Source of the DNA: Terrihabitans soli
GTDB lineage: Bacteria > Pseudomonadota > Alphaproteobacteria > Rhizobiales > Methylopilaceae
Length of the DNA stretch: 64,000 nt
Direction: 5' to 3'
NCBI RefSeq assembly: GCF_014191545.1
Contig: NZ_AP023361.1
Location: 2,136,501 to 2,200,500 of the forward strand
Positions 36,767 to 44,775 of this stretch are shown here, in pieces; position 1 is the stretch's first letter; each line of letters opens with the position of its first letter. The notes beneath the pieces are model-generated. The model saw only the letters and a program-made list of their open reading frames with translations. It did no database searches and was not told where the DNA came from. A program made the translations under genes and the position numbers.

Positions 36767-37594
36767 TCAGAACGACGCGTCGACGGTTGAGAGCAAGGCT
36801 GCGGTGATTTCGGGATCGTCCGACAGCGGCACCGCGATCGCCATGCGGCAGGCGTCGGCCGGCGCAACGCCCTGCCCGATCAGCGCGCCGGCATGGACCA
36901 GCATGCGTGTCGAGGCGCCCTCATCAAGGCCATGGCCCTGCAGCCGCCGCGTCCTGACGCCGAGCGCCACAAGGCGCGCCGCCATTTCGGGATCGATGCC
37001 GGATTCGCGCACGACAATGGCGGTCTCTCTTTCGGTGTCCGGATAGTCGAAGGCGAGCGCGCAGAAGCGCTGCCGCGTCGAGGTTTTCAGCTGTTTGTGA
37101 TCGCCGCGGTCGGCCGGGTTGTAGGAGACCACGAGCAGGAAATCGGGATGGGCGCGCAGGAGCTCGTTGTGCTTGTCGAGCGGCAGGAGGCGCCTTGTAT
37201 CGGTCAGCGGGTGGATCACCACCGCGGTGTCGGCGCGTGCCTCCACGAGTTCATCGAGGTAGCAGATGGCGCCGGTGCGTGCGGCGCGGGTCAGTGGGCC
37301 GTCCTGCCAGGTCGTGCCCTTCTCGTCGAGCAGCCAGCGGCCCGTCAGATCGGCGGCGCTGGTGTCGTCATTGCACACCACGGTCACCAGCGGGCGCTTC
37401 AGCTTCCACGCCATATGCTCGACAAAGCGCGTCTTGCCGCAACCGGTCGGGCCCTTCAGCAGCACCGGCAGCTTTTGTGCGAAGGCCGCCTCGAACAGCG
37501 CGCATTCCTCGCCGCTCTCTTCGTAATAGGGTTCGGACGCGATCCGGTAGTCGTCCATGTTCGCCGAGATGTTCACAGACATGTTCGCGTTCAT
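36767..37594 (-). CDS. MoxR-family AAA+ ATPase of CbbQ/NirQ/NorQ type
   Basis: This 275-residue ATPase has Walker A G-P-T-G-C-G-K-T (about residue 49), Walker B I-C-Y-L-D-E, a sensor-1 Asn in V-V-S-Y-N-P, and an arginine-rich S-T-R-Q-R-F. It forms rings that act with a VWA-domain co-factor. It sits 21 bases after amiE and next to the NorD-like gene. A chaperone gene, amiB, accompanies amiE in Pseudomonas, which supports an amidase-linked role; the exact relation is not tested here. Confidence 0.88.
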   Translation of the reverse strand: MNANMSVNISANMDDYRIASEPYYEESGEECALFEAAFAQKLPVLLKGPTGCGKTRFVEHMAWKLKRPLVTVVCNDDTSAADLTGRWLLDEKGTTWQDGPLTRAARTGAICYLDELVEARADTAVVIHPLTDTRRLLPLDKHNELLRAHPDFLLVVSYNPADRGDHKQLKTSTRQRFCALAFDYPDTERETAIVVRESGIDPEMAARLVALGVRTRRLQGHGLDEGASTRMLVHAGALIGQGVAPADACRMAIAVPLSDDPEITAALLSTVDASF

Positions 37595-37615
37595 GGGGAA
37601 ACCGGAGAGATAAGA

Positions 37616-38653
37616 TCAGGCGTGGACTGTGCTCTTGTTGGGGATGCCTTCGATCGGCGCCTCGTCGGTGCCCACGGTATCGCGCGTGAACGCCTCGACG
37701 GCTTTGCGTGTGCCCTCGGGATCGTTGATCCATTTGCCGTAGAATTCGTAGGGACAGGCTGCGACGCCCTGATCGCCCTCGCGGGAGTTGATCATGCCGG
37801 TATAACCGCGGTGCAGCAGCTTGAAGAGGTGGTTCTCGCTCTGGCCGTTCTTGCGGAAGTCGCGGATCAGGCTTTTCGAGAGCGCCGCGTACTGCACGCC
37901 CATCTCCTCCTCGCCGCATTCGCCGAGCGTGCGGCCATCGAAACCGATCAACGCCGAATGGCCGAAATAGGAGTAGACGCCGTCGAAGCCGCTGGCGTTG
38001 GCGACGGCCACATAGGTGTTGTTGGCAAAGGCCATGGCCTTCGAGATCAGGATCTGCTGTTCCTTGGCCGGGTACATATAGCCCTGGCAGCGGATGATCA
38101 GCTCGGCGCCCTTCATCGCGCAGTCGCGCCAGATCTCCGGGTAATTGCCGTCGTCGCAGATGATCAGGCTGATCTTCAGCCCTTTCGGTCCGTCGCTGAC
38201 ATAGGTGCAGTTGCCGGGATACCAGCCCTCGATCGGCACCCAGGGCATGATCTTGCGGTATTTCTGAACGATCTCGCCCTTGTCGTTCATCAGGATCAGC
38301 GTGTTGTACGGCGCCTTGTTCGGGTGCTCCTCGTGCCGCTCGCCGGTCAGCGAGAACACACCCCAGACCTTGGCCTTGCGGCAGGCCTCGGCGAAGATCT
38401 CGGTCTCGAAACCGGGCACCGCGGCCGCGTTCGCGTACATCTCGGCGCTGTCATACATGATCCCGTGCGTTGAATATTCGGGGAAGATCACAAGATCCAT
38501 GCCCGGCAGGCCGGCCTTCATGCCGACCAGCATGTCGGCGATCTGCTTGCAGTTCTTCAGCACGTCTTCCTTGGTATGAAGACGCGGCATCTTGTAGTTG
38601 ACGACCGCCACGCCGACGGTGTCCTTGCTGCTCGAAATATCGCCGTGGATCAT
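37616..38653 (-). CDS. amiE: Aliphatic amidase AmiE
   Basis: This 345-residue nitrilase-superfamily enzyme hydrolyses short-chain amides to acids and ammonia. The catalytic triad is visible: Glu in I-F-P-E-Y-S-T-H-G (about residue 59), Lys in Q-K-Y-R-K-I-M-P-W (about 134) and Cys in L-I-I-C-D-D-G-N-Y (about 166). Length and motif spacing match AmiE (346 residues). It leads the operon amiE-norQ-norD and adds another ammonia source to the nitrogen theme of the window. A palindrome 63-78 bases upstream of the start may be its operator. Confidence 0.95.
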   Translation of the reverse strand: MIHGDISSSKDTVGVAVVNYKMPRLHTKEDVLKNCKQIADMLVGMKAGLPGMDLVIFPEYSTHGIMYDSAEMYANAAAVPGFETEIFAEACRKAKVWGVFSLTGERHEEHPNKAPYNTLILMNDKGEIVQKYRKIMPWVPIEGWYPGNCTYVSDGPKGLKISLIICDDGNYPEIWRDCAMKGAELIIRCQGYMYPAKEQQILISKAMAFANNTYVAVANASGFDGVYSYFGHSALIGFDGRTLGECGEEEMGVQYAALSKSLIRDFRKNGQSENHLFKLLHRGYTGMINSREGDQGVAACPYEFYGKWINDPEGTRKAVEAFTRDTVGTDEAPIEGIPNKSTVHA

Positions 38654-39057
38654 GGCCGTCCCCCGGGTTGAACCTGTCGGTTCTCATTGTGGGGACCTGC
38701 ACCCGTCCCGGCGTATACGTCGATTGACGTAGTGCGTCCGGCGCCTGCCGCCATTTTGCGCAGTAGCGCAGGCTGCCCCGGCGCAGCCGGGAATGGGCCG
38801 GATGCTGAAGCAGCACAGCGTGCCGAAGGCCTGCGTTTAACCTCCCGGCGTTAACGGCAGCGCTTTAACGCCTCCGGGTTAAATCCGCCGATTAACCACC
38901 GCTCCCCTTGAAATTCCGCGTCTTCAACCCGCCTGCACGCTTTAACACTCTGACCTATAAAGGAATTTAGACCCGGGAAATTAAGCCTACTTATAGCCGG
39001 AAGTTGAACATACCAAGGATGTATGTGCATCTTTGTCCCCACATATAGGGGGAAGTG
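38654..39057. other. 404-bp divergent intergenic region between amiE and the 39058 gene
   Basis: It contains the TACGTC-GATT-GACGTA inverted repeat upstream of amiE and a run of GGTTAA-like repeats near 38838-38900. I see no convincing sigma-54 element and no further gene. Confidence 0.5.
38716..38731. promoter_or_regulatory. Inverted repeat upstream of amiE, possible operator
   Basis: TACGTC and GACGTA form perfect six-base arms around GATT. The element lies 63-78 bases upstream of the amiE start, a normal activator or repressor position. No regulator is encoded nearby. Confidence 0.4.
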
Positions 39058-39606
39058 ATGACCAACCTTGCCGAAGTCCAGCCGGACCATTTCGCCAATT
39101 ATCCGGCGCCCGCGTCCTACGACGCGCAGACCGAAACCCAGGTTCCGCTCTATGAGATCCTGCACCGCGCCTCGGCGGAAGCGGCGATTGCGGCCAAGCC
39201 CTCGCTGCGCATGGCTCTTTCCGAAATTCGCGACGATCTTGAACGCCGCACGCGCGAATGGCGCACCAGCGCCAAGGTCGTCGAACAGACGCTGCAGCAG
39301 CTGGCCATCGCCGAAGGAAAGCGCAGCGAAGCGTTCGACGCGCTGCTGCGCATCGAAGCGGATGTCGCGCAGAGCGGCCAGCAGCTGACCATGGCGCTGT
39401 CGAGCTTCGACGAGACGGGCGAATCCAAGAATATCGCGCCGCGTTTTGCGCAGAGCGAACAGGCGCTGCTCGATCTCGACAAGGTGACGTCGAATCTTCT
39501 GGCCGCGCAGAACTGCTGCCGCTTCGCCTGGAACGCCTATGCCGACGCGCTCGCGGCGGAAGAAAGACTGCGCCAGGACGTCCAGATCGCCAGTCTCGCA
39601 AATTAA
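39058..39606 (+). CDS. Hypothetical helical protein
   Basis: The 182-residue protein is mostly Ala, Glu, Arg and Leu and looks helical or coiled-coil from about residue 45 onward. It has no signal peptide or membrane segment and no recognised domain. ATG 39058 follows GGGGGAAG; GTG 39055 directly before it is possible. It is a single-gene transcript closed by a terminator 62 bases downstream. Confidence 0.65.
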   Translation: MTNLAEVQPDHFANYPAPASYDAQTETQVPLYEILHRASAEAAIAAKPSLRMALSEIRDDLERRTREWRTSAKVVEQTLQQLAIAEGKRSEAFDALLRIEADVAQSGQQLTMALSSFDETGESKNIAPRFAQSEQALLDLDKVTSNLLAAQNCCRFAWNAYADALAAEERLRQDVQIASLAN

Positions 39607-39667
39607 GAGTCTCGCGAACTGATCAGGGTTTCCGGAGCCACCTCCATCACATCCCCGGCTTCGGTTA

Positions 39668-39700
39668 GGCCGCCCGAGAGCACAGCTCGGGCGGCCTTTT
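39668..39700 (+). terminator. Rho-independent terminator after the 39058 gene
   Basis: GGCCGCCCGAG (39668-39678) pairs perfectly with CTCGGGCGGCC (39686-39696), followed by TTTTATTTT. Confidence 0.9.
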
Positions 39701-39706
39701 ATTTTG

Positions 39707-39815
39707 CCTCATGGTGAGGAGCGATGCGAAGCATCGCGTCTCGAACCATGGGCGGCAGGCTCAGAGTTTGAAGCCGATCCTTCGAGACGGCGCTGCGCGC
39801 CTCCTCAGGATGAGG
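39707..39815 (+). repeat. 109-bp cloverleaf-like palindromic repeat, copy 1
   Basis: The outer arms are CCTCATGGTGAGGAG and its near-complement CTCCTCAGGATGAGG. Inside are hairpin GCGATGC-GAA-GCATCGC, a second pair of arms (CGTCTCGAACCATGG and CCATCCTTCGAGACG type; slightly altered here) and hairpin GGCGC-TGC-GCGCC. It ends six bases before the stop of the terminase-like gene. Confidence 0.9.
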
Positions 39816-39821
39816 CCACGC

Positions 39822-40220
39822 TCAGTGTGAGGTCTCGCCCCGGGCGATCCTTATCAGCTCGTCGTCGCTCATCTGTTCTACGGTGCGAATGCTGCTGTCG
39901 CGCTTTTCGACGCGAAGTCCCGTGAGAATGCCGATTTCTTTGATTGCCAGGATGGCAGCGCCCGGCTGATTGTTCTGCATCGCCAGCACGCGCGCGGCCT
40001 CGGCTTTCTCGATCAGCGAGGCAAGCGTGACATGGGTCCGGCTGGCGGCGCGGTGCCGCAATTCTCTGACGCGGGCGGCGACACCCGGCCTTCGTGCGGC
40101 TCGCGAGGCCGCTTTACCGCACCGGCGGTAACCCGCCGCTTCATACGCATCGATCTGGCTCAATCCTCTGGACAGAAAAAGCGCAAATCGCTCCTGCCTC
40201 TCGGTCTTGCACGCGGGCAT
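39822..40220 (-). CDS. Small protein resembling phage terminase small subunit
   Basis: This 132-residue basic protein has an N-terminal part, R-Q-E-R-F-A-L-F-L-S-R-G with A-Y-E-A-A-G-Y-R-R, that matches the helix-turn-helix opening of terminase small subunits. The middle has A-A-R-V-R-E-L-R and a helical region. I prefer ATG 40220, six bases after GGAAGG; ATG 40226 and 40241 are alternatives. There is no large terminase or capsid gene nearby, so this is a phage-derived stray or a domesticated DNA-binding protein. It lies between repeat copies 1 and 2. Confidence 0.6.
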   Translation of the reverse strand: MPACKTERQERFALFLSRGLSQIDAYEAAGYRRCGKAASRAARRPGVAARVRELRHRAASRTHVTLASLIEKAEAARVLAMQNNQPGAAILAIKEIGILTGLRVEKRDSSIRTVEQMSDDELIRIARGETSH

Positions 40221-40331
40221 CGTCATCCTTCCTTCGGCCATGTACGCATGCCGAGCCTTCGTGAATAAGGCTCTCGCGCAGGCGTCTTGCAGAGGAGAGG
40301 CGGTGATTTGGTAACCGCCGTCAAACAACAC

Positions 40332-40440
40332 CCTCATGGTGAGGAGCAATGCGAAGCATTGCGTCTCGAACCATGGGCGACGAGTTCGGAGTTTGTGACC
40401 CATCCTTCGAGACGGCGCTGCGCGCCTCCTCAGGATGAGG
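40332..40440 (+). repeat. 109-bp cloverleaf-like palindromic repeat, copy 2
   Basis: Same orientation and length as copy 1. The first hairpin is GCAATGC-GAA-GCATTGC: both strands of the stem changed together relative to copies 1 and 4. Its right end supplies the last codons and the stop of the GIY-YIG gene. Confidence 0.9.
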
Positions 40441-40738
40441 CCTGAGAGGGAAATAGCGTTCTCCGGCGCGCAAGCTCAGGCAAAAGATCGAAACTTCCCG
40501 CGATCAGCGCCTCTTTCTTCGCGCGGGTCCAACCCTTCACCTGCCGCTCGGCTGCAATTGCGTCCGTGATTGACTGGAATGGCTGTGAGAAAACGAGAAC
40601 CACGGGAAGACGCTTTGCGGTGTAACCGCCGAAATGGCCGGCGTTGTGCTGCGATATACGCGCCTCAAGCCCTGCACGGCAGGTTCCAGTATAATAGCTG
40701 CCGTCGGCACAGCGCAGGATATACAGCCAAGCATCCAT
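40430..40738 (-). CDS. GIY-YIG nuclease-superfamily protein
   Basis: The 102-residue protein carries the GIY-YIG core: W-L-Y-I-L-R-C-A-D-G-S-Y-Y-T-G-T near the start, then the R-x-x-Q-H-N segment and E-R-Q-V-K-G-W with the metal-binding Glu. This is the single-domain YhbQ/UPF0213-like form, found as small stand-alone proteins. ATG 40738 follows GAGG that comes from repeat copy 3; the stop codon lies in repeat copy 2. Possible roles are DNA processing or repair; function unproven. Confidence 0.82.
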   Translation of the reverse strand: MDAWLYILRCADGSYYTGTCRAGLEARISQHNAGHFGGYTAKRLPVVLVFSQPFQSITDAIAAERQVKGWTRAKKEALIAGSFDLLPELARRRTLFPSQASS

Positions 40739-40743
40739 GAAAA

Positions 40744-40826
40744 CCTCATGGTGAGGAGCGAGACAAAGTCTCGCGTCTCGAACCATGGGCGGCAAGCTCA
40801 TAGTTTAACGCCTATCCTTCAAGACG
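40744..40826 (+). repeat. Cloverleaf-like repeat, copy 3, right end missing
   Basis: The left arm is intact. The first hairpin is GCGAGAC-AAA-GTCTCGC, again with compensating changes on both sides. The right arm stops at about 40826, next to the stop codon of the small gene at 40831. Confidence 0.85.
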
Positions 40827-40830
40827 CCCG

Positions 40831-41058
40831 TTACGTTGCCCCGCCGTTCAACAGCGCACGGCCTTGCGGCGTGACGGCAATGGCAGCTTCCGAAAGGCTC
40901 TTTGCGGGCAGGCGCTCGATCAGGCCGCGGCGCAGCGCTTCTTCCCAGATGTCGAGGCGCGGGCATGAGGTGCGCCACGCGTCCTGCGTTTCCCGGTAAG
41001 AGCGCGGCTCATCACCGATCCATTGCAGAAACTGAATGACAAGCGCCTCATTGGACAT
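40831..41058 (-). CDS. Small hypothetical protein
   Basis: This 75-residue protein is in the pattern of a short winged-helix-like domain: L-V-I-Q-F-L-Q-W-I-G at the start, R-L-D-I-W-E-E-A-L-R-R-G-L-I in the middle and A-V-T-P-Q-G-R-A-L-L at the end. The T-P-x-G-R-A-L-L ending is common in small wHTH proteins. It lies 17 bases downstream of the amidotransferase gene on the same strand. No function can be assigned. Confidence 0.6.
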   Translation of the reverse strand: MSNEALVIQFLQWIGDEPRSYRETQDAWRTSCPRLDIWEEALRRGLIERLPAKSLSEAAIAVTPQGRALLNGGAT

Positions 41059-41075
41059 TGCGCGCTCCCGCGCCG

Positions 41076-41945
41076 TTAGCCCCTGCCCCTCCTGCTCATG
41101 AAAGGCAGAACGAGTTTTTCGATCCAGTTGCGGATTTCGGCGAGGCGGCGGGTCGGCTCCAGAACATCCGCGTCATAGCCGAGGCGGAACGCGATATCGC
41201 GGCGCGACGGATCTTTCTGCAGCGCTTTCAGATCTTCCGTATGGGCCTTGAGTTCGTCCATATCGCGGAACGGGCCTTCATCGACCAGAACCTGGCCATA
41301 GCGCTCAAACACTCCGGCCATATCATCCAGCGTAAACTCCGGATGATATTGCACGCCCCAGAACGTGCTCTTGCCGTGGCGAATTTCGGCGGCCTGCACT
41401 TCGGAATGGGCATTGGTGGCCGTCACCACCATGCCCTTCGGCTTTTCGCCGACTTCGTCCGTATGGACGGCGGGCGCGTCATAGCTCGGTCCCTTGCCGG
41501 CATGAAGGCCGTGGCTGCGGCCCTCCTCCGTCAGGACGATCTTGCGCGCGAGACCGATCTCGCGGCCGTTCTTCGATTTCACCACCGTGCCGCCGGCCGC
41601 AACCGAGCCGACCTGCAATCCCCAGCAGGAGCCGAAGATCGGCACGCCCGTCTCGAACACAGAGCGCATCAGCTCAACCTGGCGAAGACTCTCCGTCTCC
41701 GCCTTGTAGAGATTGAGCGAGGAGCCCGTCATCGCAACGCCGTCATAGCCGGCAATGCCGCCGGCATCCGGGATATTGGCGCCGTCATCCGTCGGAAAAC
41801 AGATGTCCACGACTGCCTCCGGCGCGATGGAACGCAGCACGTCGGAATAGGCTTCGCTATAGGTCTGGCCGGTGAACTGCGCCTGCCGCGCGCGCGCTTT
41901 GGGCGTATTGCCCTCGAGCACCAGCAGACGCGGAGCGCGTGTCAC
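41076..41945 (-). CDS. Class I glutamine amidotransferase-like hydrolase
   Basis: This 289-residue protein has the GATase-1 nucleophile elbow F-G-S-C-W-G-L-Q (Cys about 107) and the His-Glu pair in V-Q-Y-H-P-E-F. About 60 C-terminal residues follow the GATase domain. The fold resembles GMP-synthase-type amidotransferases. In this operon it is a good candidate for hydrolysing the gamma-glutamyl amide product at the end of the pathway, a PuuD-like role but in a different subfamily. It overlaps the alcohol dehydrogenase stop by ATGA. Confidence 0.78.
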   Translation of the reverse strand: MTRAPRLLVLEGNTPKARARQAQFTGQTYSEAYSDVLRSIAPEAVVDICFPTDDGANIPDAGGIAGYDGVAMTGSSLNLYKAETESLRQVELMRSVFETGVPIFGSCWGLQVGSVAAGGTVVKSKNGREIGLARKIVLTEEGRSHGLHAGKGPSYDAPAVHTDEVGEKPKGMVVTATNAHSEVQAAEIRHGKSTFWGVQYHPEFTLDDMAGVFERYGQVLVDEGPFRDMDELKAHTEDLKALQKDPSRRDIAFRLGYDADVLEPTRRLAEIRNWIEKLVLPFMSRRGRG

Positions 41946-43120
41946 GATTTCGCTCCGAGATCCCCGCGGATCGCAGCGCGGATGAGAACTTCGAAATCTT
42001 TCGCTTTCATCGCGACGGGATTGCCGCCGGTCGACGGATCGCGCTCGGCATGTTCGGCCAGTTCCGGAACCTTGTCTTCGGTGACGCCGAGTTCAGCCAG
42101 AGTGTGCGGCACGCCGAGCTCTTTGCGGAAAGCGAGCAGCCAGTCCATCACGCCGTCAAAGCCCGGCTTTTTCAGATCGAGCACGCGGGCGAGAAGGCCC
42201 ATTTTGTCTTCGATGGCACGGCGGTTGAACGCCAGCACATAAGGCAGCATGACGCCGTTCGTCAGGCCGTGATGCGTATCGAAGAACGCGCCGACCGGAT
42301 GCGAGACGGAATGCACCGCGCCGAGGCCCTTCTGGAAGGCGGCGGCGCCCATGCTTGCTGCCGCCAGCATGCGCGACCGGGCTTCGATGTCTTTGCCGTC
42401 CTTGTAGGCGCGCGGCAGATATTCGGCGATGAGGCGCGTGCCTTCCAGCGCGATGCCGTCCGCCATCGGATGGAAGCCCGGAGCGGAATAGGCTTCGAGA
42501 CAATGCGCGAGCGCATCGAACCCGGTGCCCGAAGTCAGGAAAGGCGGCAGGCCGACCGACAGCTCCGGATCGGCGATGACGATTTTCGGCAGAAGAAGCG
42601 GATGGAAGATGATTTTCTTCTCATGCGTCTTCTCATTCGTCAGCACCGCGGCGCGGCCGACTTCCGAACCCGTGCCGGCCGTGGTCGGCACGGCGACGAT
42701 CGGCGCGATCTTTGAGGCATCGGCGCGGGTGTACCAATCGCCGATATCTTCGAAATCCCATACCGGGCGCGTCTGCCCGGCCATGAAGGCAACGAGCTTG
42801 CCGACATCGAGCGCCGAACCGCCGCCGAAAGCGATGACGCCGTCATGCTTGCCGGCTTTGTAGACGGCAAGGCCCGCATCGAGATTGGCCTCGGTCGGAT
42901 TGCCCTTCACATCGGAGAAGACATTGTCCGTCAGCCCCGCCGCCTTCAGCAGCTTCTGGGCATTGGCGACCATGGGCTGATCGGCAAGACCCTTATCGGT
43001 GACGATCAGCGGCCGCTTGATGCCGGCGGTCGCGCAGGCGGAAGCGAGTTCGGAAATGCGGCCGGGGCCGGTGAGAACGCGCGTCGGATAATTCCAGGCG
43101 CCAGTCAATACAGTCGTCAT
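41942..43120 (-). CDS. Iron-containing alcohol dehydrogenase
   Basis: This 392-residue group III alcohol dehydrogenase binds NAD(P) through G-G-G-S-A-L-D-V-G-K (about residue 97). Metal ligands are visible in G-F-D-A-L-A-H-C-L-E-A-Y and in the His-rich V-H-S-V-S-H-P-V-G with F-F-D-T-H-H-G-L-T-N-G. It would oxidise a primary alcohol to an aldehyde. In context the substrate may be the hydroxyl of a gamma-glutamylated amino alcohol, passed to the neighbouring aldehyde dehydrogenase. Confidence 0.88.
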   Translation of the reverse strand: MTTVLTGAWNYPTRVLTGPGRISELASACATAGIKRPLIVTDKGLADQPMVANAQKLLKAAGLTDNVFSDVKGNPTEANLDAGLAVYKAGKHDGVIAFGGGSALDVGKLVAFMAGQTRPVWDFEDIGDWYTRADASKIAPIVAVPTTAGTGSEVGRAAVLTNEKTHEKKIIFHPLLLPKIVIADPELSVGLPPFLTSGTGFDALAHCLEAYSAPGFHPMADGIALEGTRLIAEYLPRAYKDGKDIEARSRMLAAASMGAAAFQKGLGAVHSVSHPVGAFFDTHHGLTNGVMLPYVLAFNRRAIEDKMGLLARVLDLKKPGFDGVMDWLLAFRKELGVPHTLAELGVTEDKVPELAEHAERDPSTGGNPVAMKAKDFEVLIRAAIRGDLGAKS

Positions 43121-43156
43121 CGAATAAACTCTTGTTCAGAAGTGTTGGGAGCCGAC

Positions 43157-43270
43157 TTCACCTCTCCCCGTTTACGGGGAGAGGTCGGCACGCCAGTGCC
43201 GGGTGAGGGGCAAAGGATGGAACGTGACACCCCCTCATCCCGACCCTCTCCCCGCCCGCGGGGAGAGGGA
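43157..43270 (+). repeat. Multi-hairpin intergenic repeat, second family, copy A
   Basis: Three hairpins in a row are CCTCTCCCCG-TTTA-CGGGGAGAGG, CGGCAC-GCCA-GTGCCG, and CCCTCTCCCCG-CCCG-CGGGGAGAGGG. TGAGGGG (43204-43210) and CCCCTCA (43231-43237) can also pair between the second and third. It fills the gap between the alcohol and aldehyde dehydrogenase genes. Confidence 0.88.
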
Positions 43271-43307
43271 GAAAGCAGCGGCTGCGAAATGCATGTACGT
43301 TCCATCA

Positions 43308-44693
43308 TTAGACCGTCCGCAGGTGGAAGCTTTTCGGACGGGTCAACATGCCGTAGCCGAGTTCGGAAAGAGAGGCGCCGCGGCCGGTGTCCTTGACGCC
43401 GGTCCAGGCGAGCGAGGGATCGAGATAGTCGCAGCGGTTCTGGAAGACCGTGCCGGTCTCGATCTGCTGGCCGAGTTCCTCGGCCTTCTTGCCGTCCGTC
43501 GTCCAGAGCGAGGCCGTCAGCCCGTAGGGGCTGTCATTCATCAGCTTGATCGCCTCTTCGTCGGACTTCACTTTCATGATGCCGACGACCGGGCCGAAGC
43601 TTTCCTCGACCATGACCTTCATCGAGTGATCGACATTGGTCAGAACCTGCGGCGCGAGATAGGGCGTGCCGTCCTTGTCGGCCGGGAAGGCTTTCGGATC
43701 GAGATGGGCTTTGGCGCCCTTCGCAATCGCTTCCTTGGTCTGGGCGCGCACGGTATCGGCAAAGCGCGTATGCGCCATCGGGCCGAGCGTCGTCGCTTCG
43801 TCGAGCGGATTGCCGAGCACATATTTCGAGGTCAGGTCGACATATTGATCGACGAATTTGTCGTAGAGGCTCTCGTGCACATAAATGCGCTCGATGCCGC
43901 AGCAGCACTGACCGGAATTGTAGAAGGCGCCGTCGACAAGGTTTTCGACCGCGTGATCGAATTTCGCGTCCGCACGGACATAGGCCGGGTCCTTGCCGCC
44001 GAGTTCGAGGCCGACGCTCGTGAAGGTTCCGGCCGCCGCGCGCTCGATGGCTTTGCCGCCTTCGACCGAGCCGGTGAAGTTCACATGATCCACCGAGCCC
44101 GAGGACAGGATCTTCGAGGTGTCGTCATGCGACAGAACGAGATTCTGGAAGAGGCCCTTCGGCGCGCCGGCCTTGTCCATCGCCTGCTGGAAACGCTCGC
44201 CGGCAAGGATCGTCTGCGAGGCGTGCTTCAGGAGAACGGCGTTACCGGCGATGATGGCCGGGACGATGGTGTTGACGGCGGTGAGGAAAGGATAGTTCCA
44301 AGGCGCAACGACGAGCACGACGCCGAGCGGATCGCGGCGGATGAAGCGCTTGAAGCCGTCTTTCGGCGCGGGGACGATGTCGGCGAGGGATTCCTCCGCA
44401 AGCGCGATCATGGTGCGGACACGCTCTTCGACCGGGCGGAACTCGCCGCCATAGCGCACCGGGCGGCCCATCTGCAAAGCCAGTTCCGGCACGACTTCCT
44501 GATTGAGGCTCAGCAGCGCGTCCATGAATTTCAGCGCAAACGCCGAACGCTCGGCGATCGAGACCTTGCGCCAATCGGCTTGCGCCTTGCGCGCGGCTTT
44601 CAGCGCAGCCTCGATCTCGGCGGGGCTCGCGGTCTTGCGGCGCGCGACCTCGCGTCCGTCCACGGGCGATATACAGACAATCTCGCTCATCAA
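43308..44693 (-). CDS. Aldehyde dehydrogenase family protein
   Basis: This 461-residue NAD(P)-dependent dehydrogenase has the catalytic Cys in N-S-G-Q-C-C-C-G-I-E (about residue 262) and the general-base Glu in L-E-L-G-G-K-D-P (about residue 228). The cofactor segment is V-N-F-T-G-S-V-E-G-G. It oxidises an aldehyde to the acid; the operon suggests a gamma-glutamylated aminoaldehyde. The start is ATG 44693. Adjacent cysteines at the active site are common in this family. Confidence 0.9.
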   Translation of the reverse strand: MMSEIVCISPVDGREVARRKTASPAEIEAALKAARKAQADWRKVSIAERSAFALKFMDALLSLNQEVVPELALQMGRPVRYGGEFRPVEERVRTMIALAEESLADIVPAPKDGFKRFIRRDPLGVVLVVAPWNYPFLTAVNTIVPAIIAGNAVLLKHASQTILAGERFQQAMDKAGAPKGLFQNLVLSHDDTSKILSSGSVDHVNFTGSVEGGKAIERAAAGTFTSVGLELGGKDPAYVRADAKFDHAVENLVDGAFYNSGQCCCGIERIYVHESLYDKFVDQYVDLTSKYVLGNPLDEATTLGPMAHTRFADTVRAQTKEAIAKGAKAHLDPKAFPADKDGTPYLAPQVLTNVDHSMKVMVEESFGPVVGIMKVKSDEEAIKLMNDSPYGLTASLWTTDGKKAEELGQQIETGTVFQNRCDYLDPSLAWTGVKDTGRGASLSELGYGMLTRPKSFHLRTV

Positions 44694-44775
44694 AACACTC
44701 TCGTTCCTTGTTGCTTTTGCGCCCGAAAGCTTGCGCTTTCGGGATGACCGCTCTCTTCAATGAAAGCAGCGAAAC

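Noticed and set aside
36893-38473. Plus-strand frame of 526 codons opposite the NorQ-like gene and amiE
   Set aside because: The opposite strand encodes both enzymes with all catalytic residues, so this is a shadow.
38740-38760. TGGCGGCAGGCGCC upstream of amiE as a sigma-54 promoter
   Set aside because: The -12 TTGC element is missing at the required spacing.
39822-40738. Prophage
   Set aside because: Only a terminase-small-subunit-like gene and a GIY-YIG gene are present; there is no large terminase, portal, capsid, integrase or attachment site.
39707-40826. Three regularly placed repeats as a CRISPR array
   Set aside because: Repeats are 109 bases, spacing is uneven (625 and 412 bases start to start), intervals contain genes and there are no cas genes.
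41076-41945. Assignment as GMP synthase GuaA
   Set aside because: Only the amidotransferase domain is present, with no ATP-pyrophosphatase domain, and the neighbours are catabolic.
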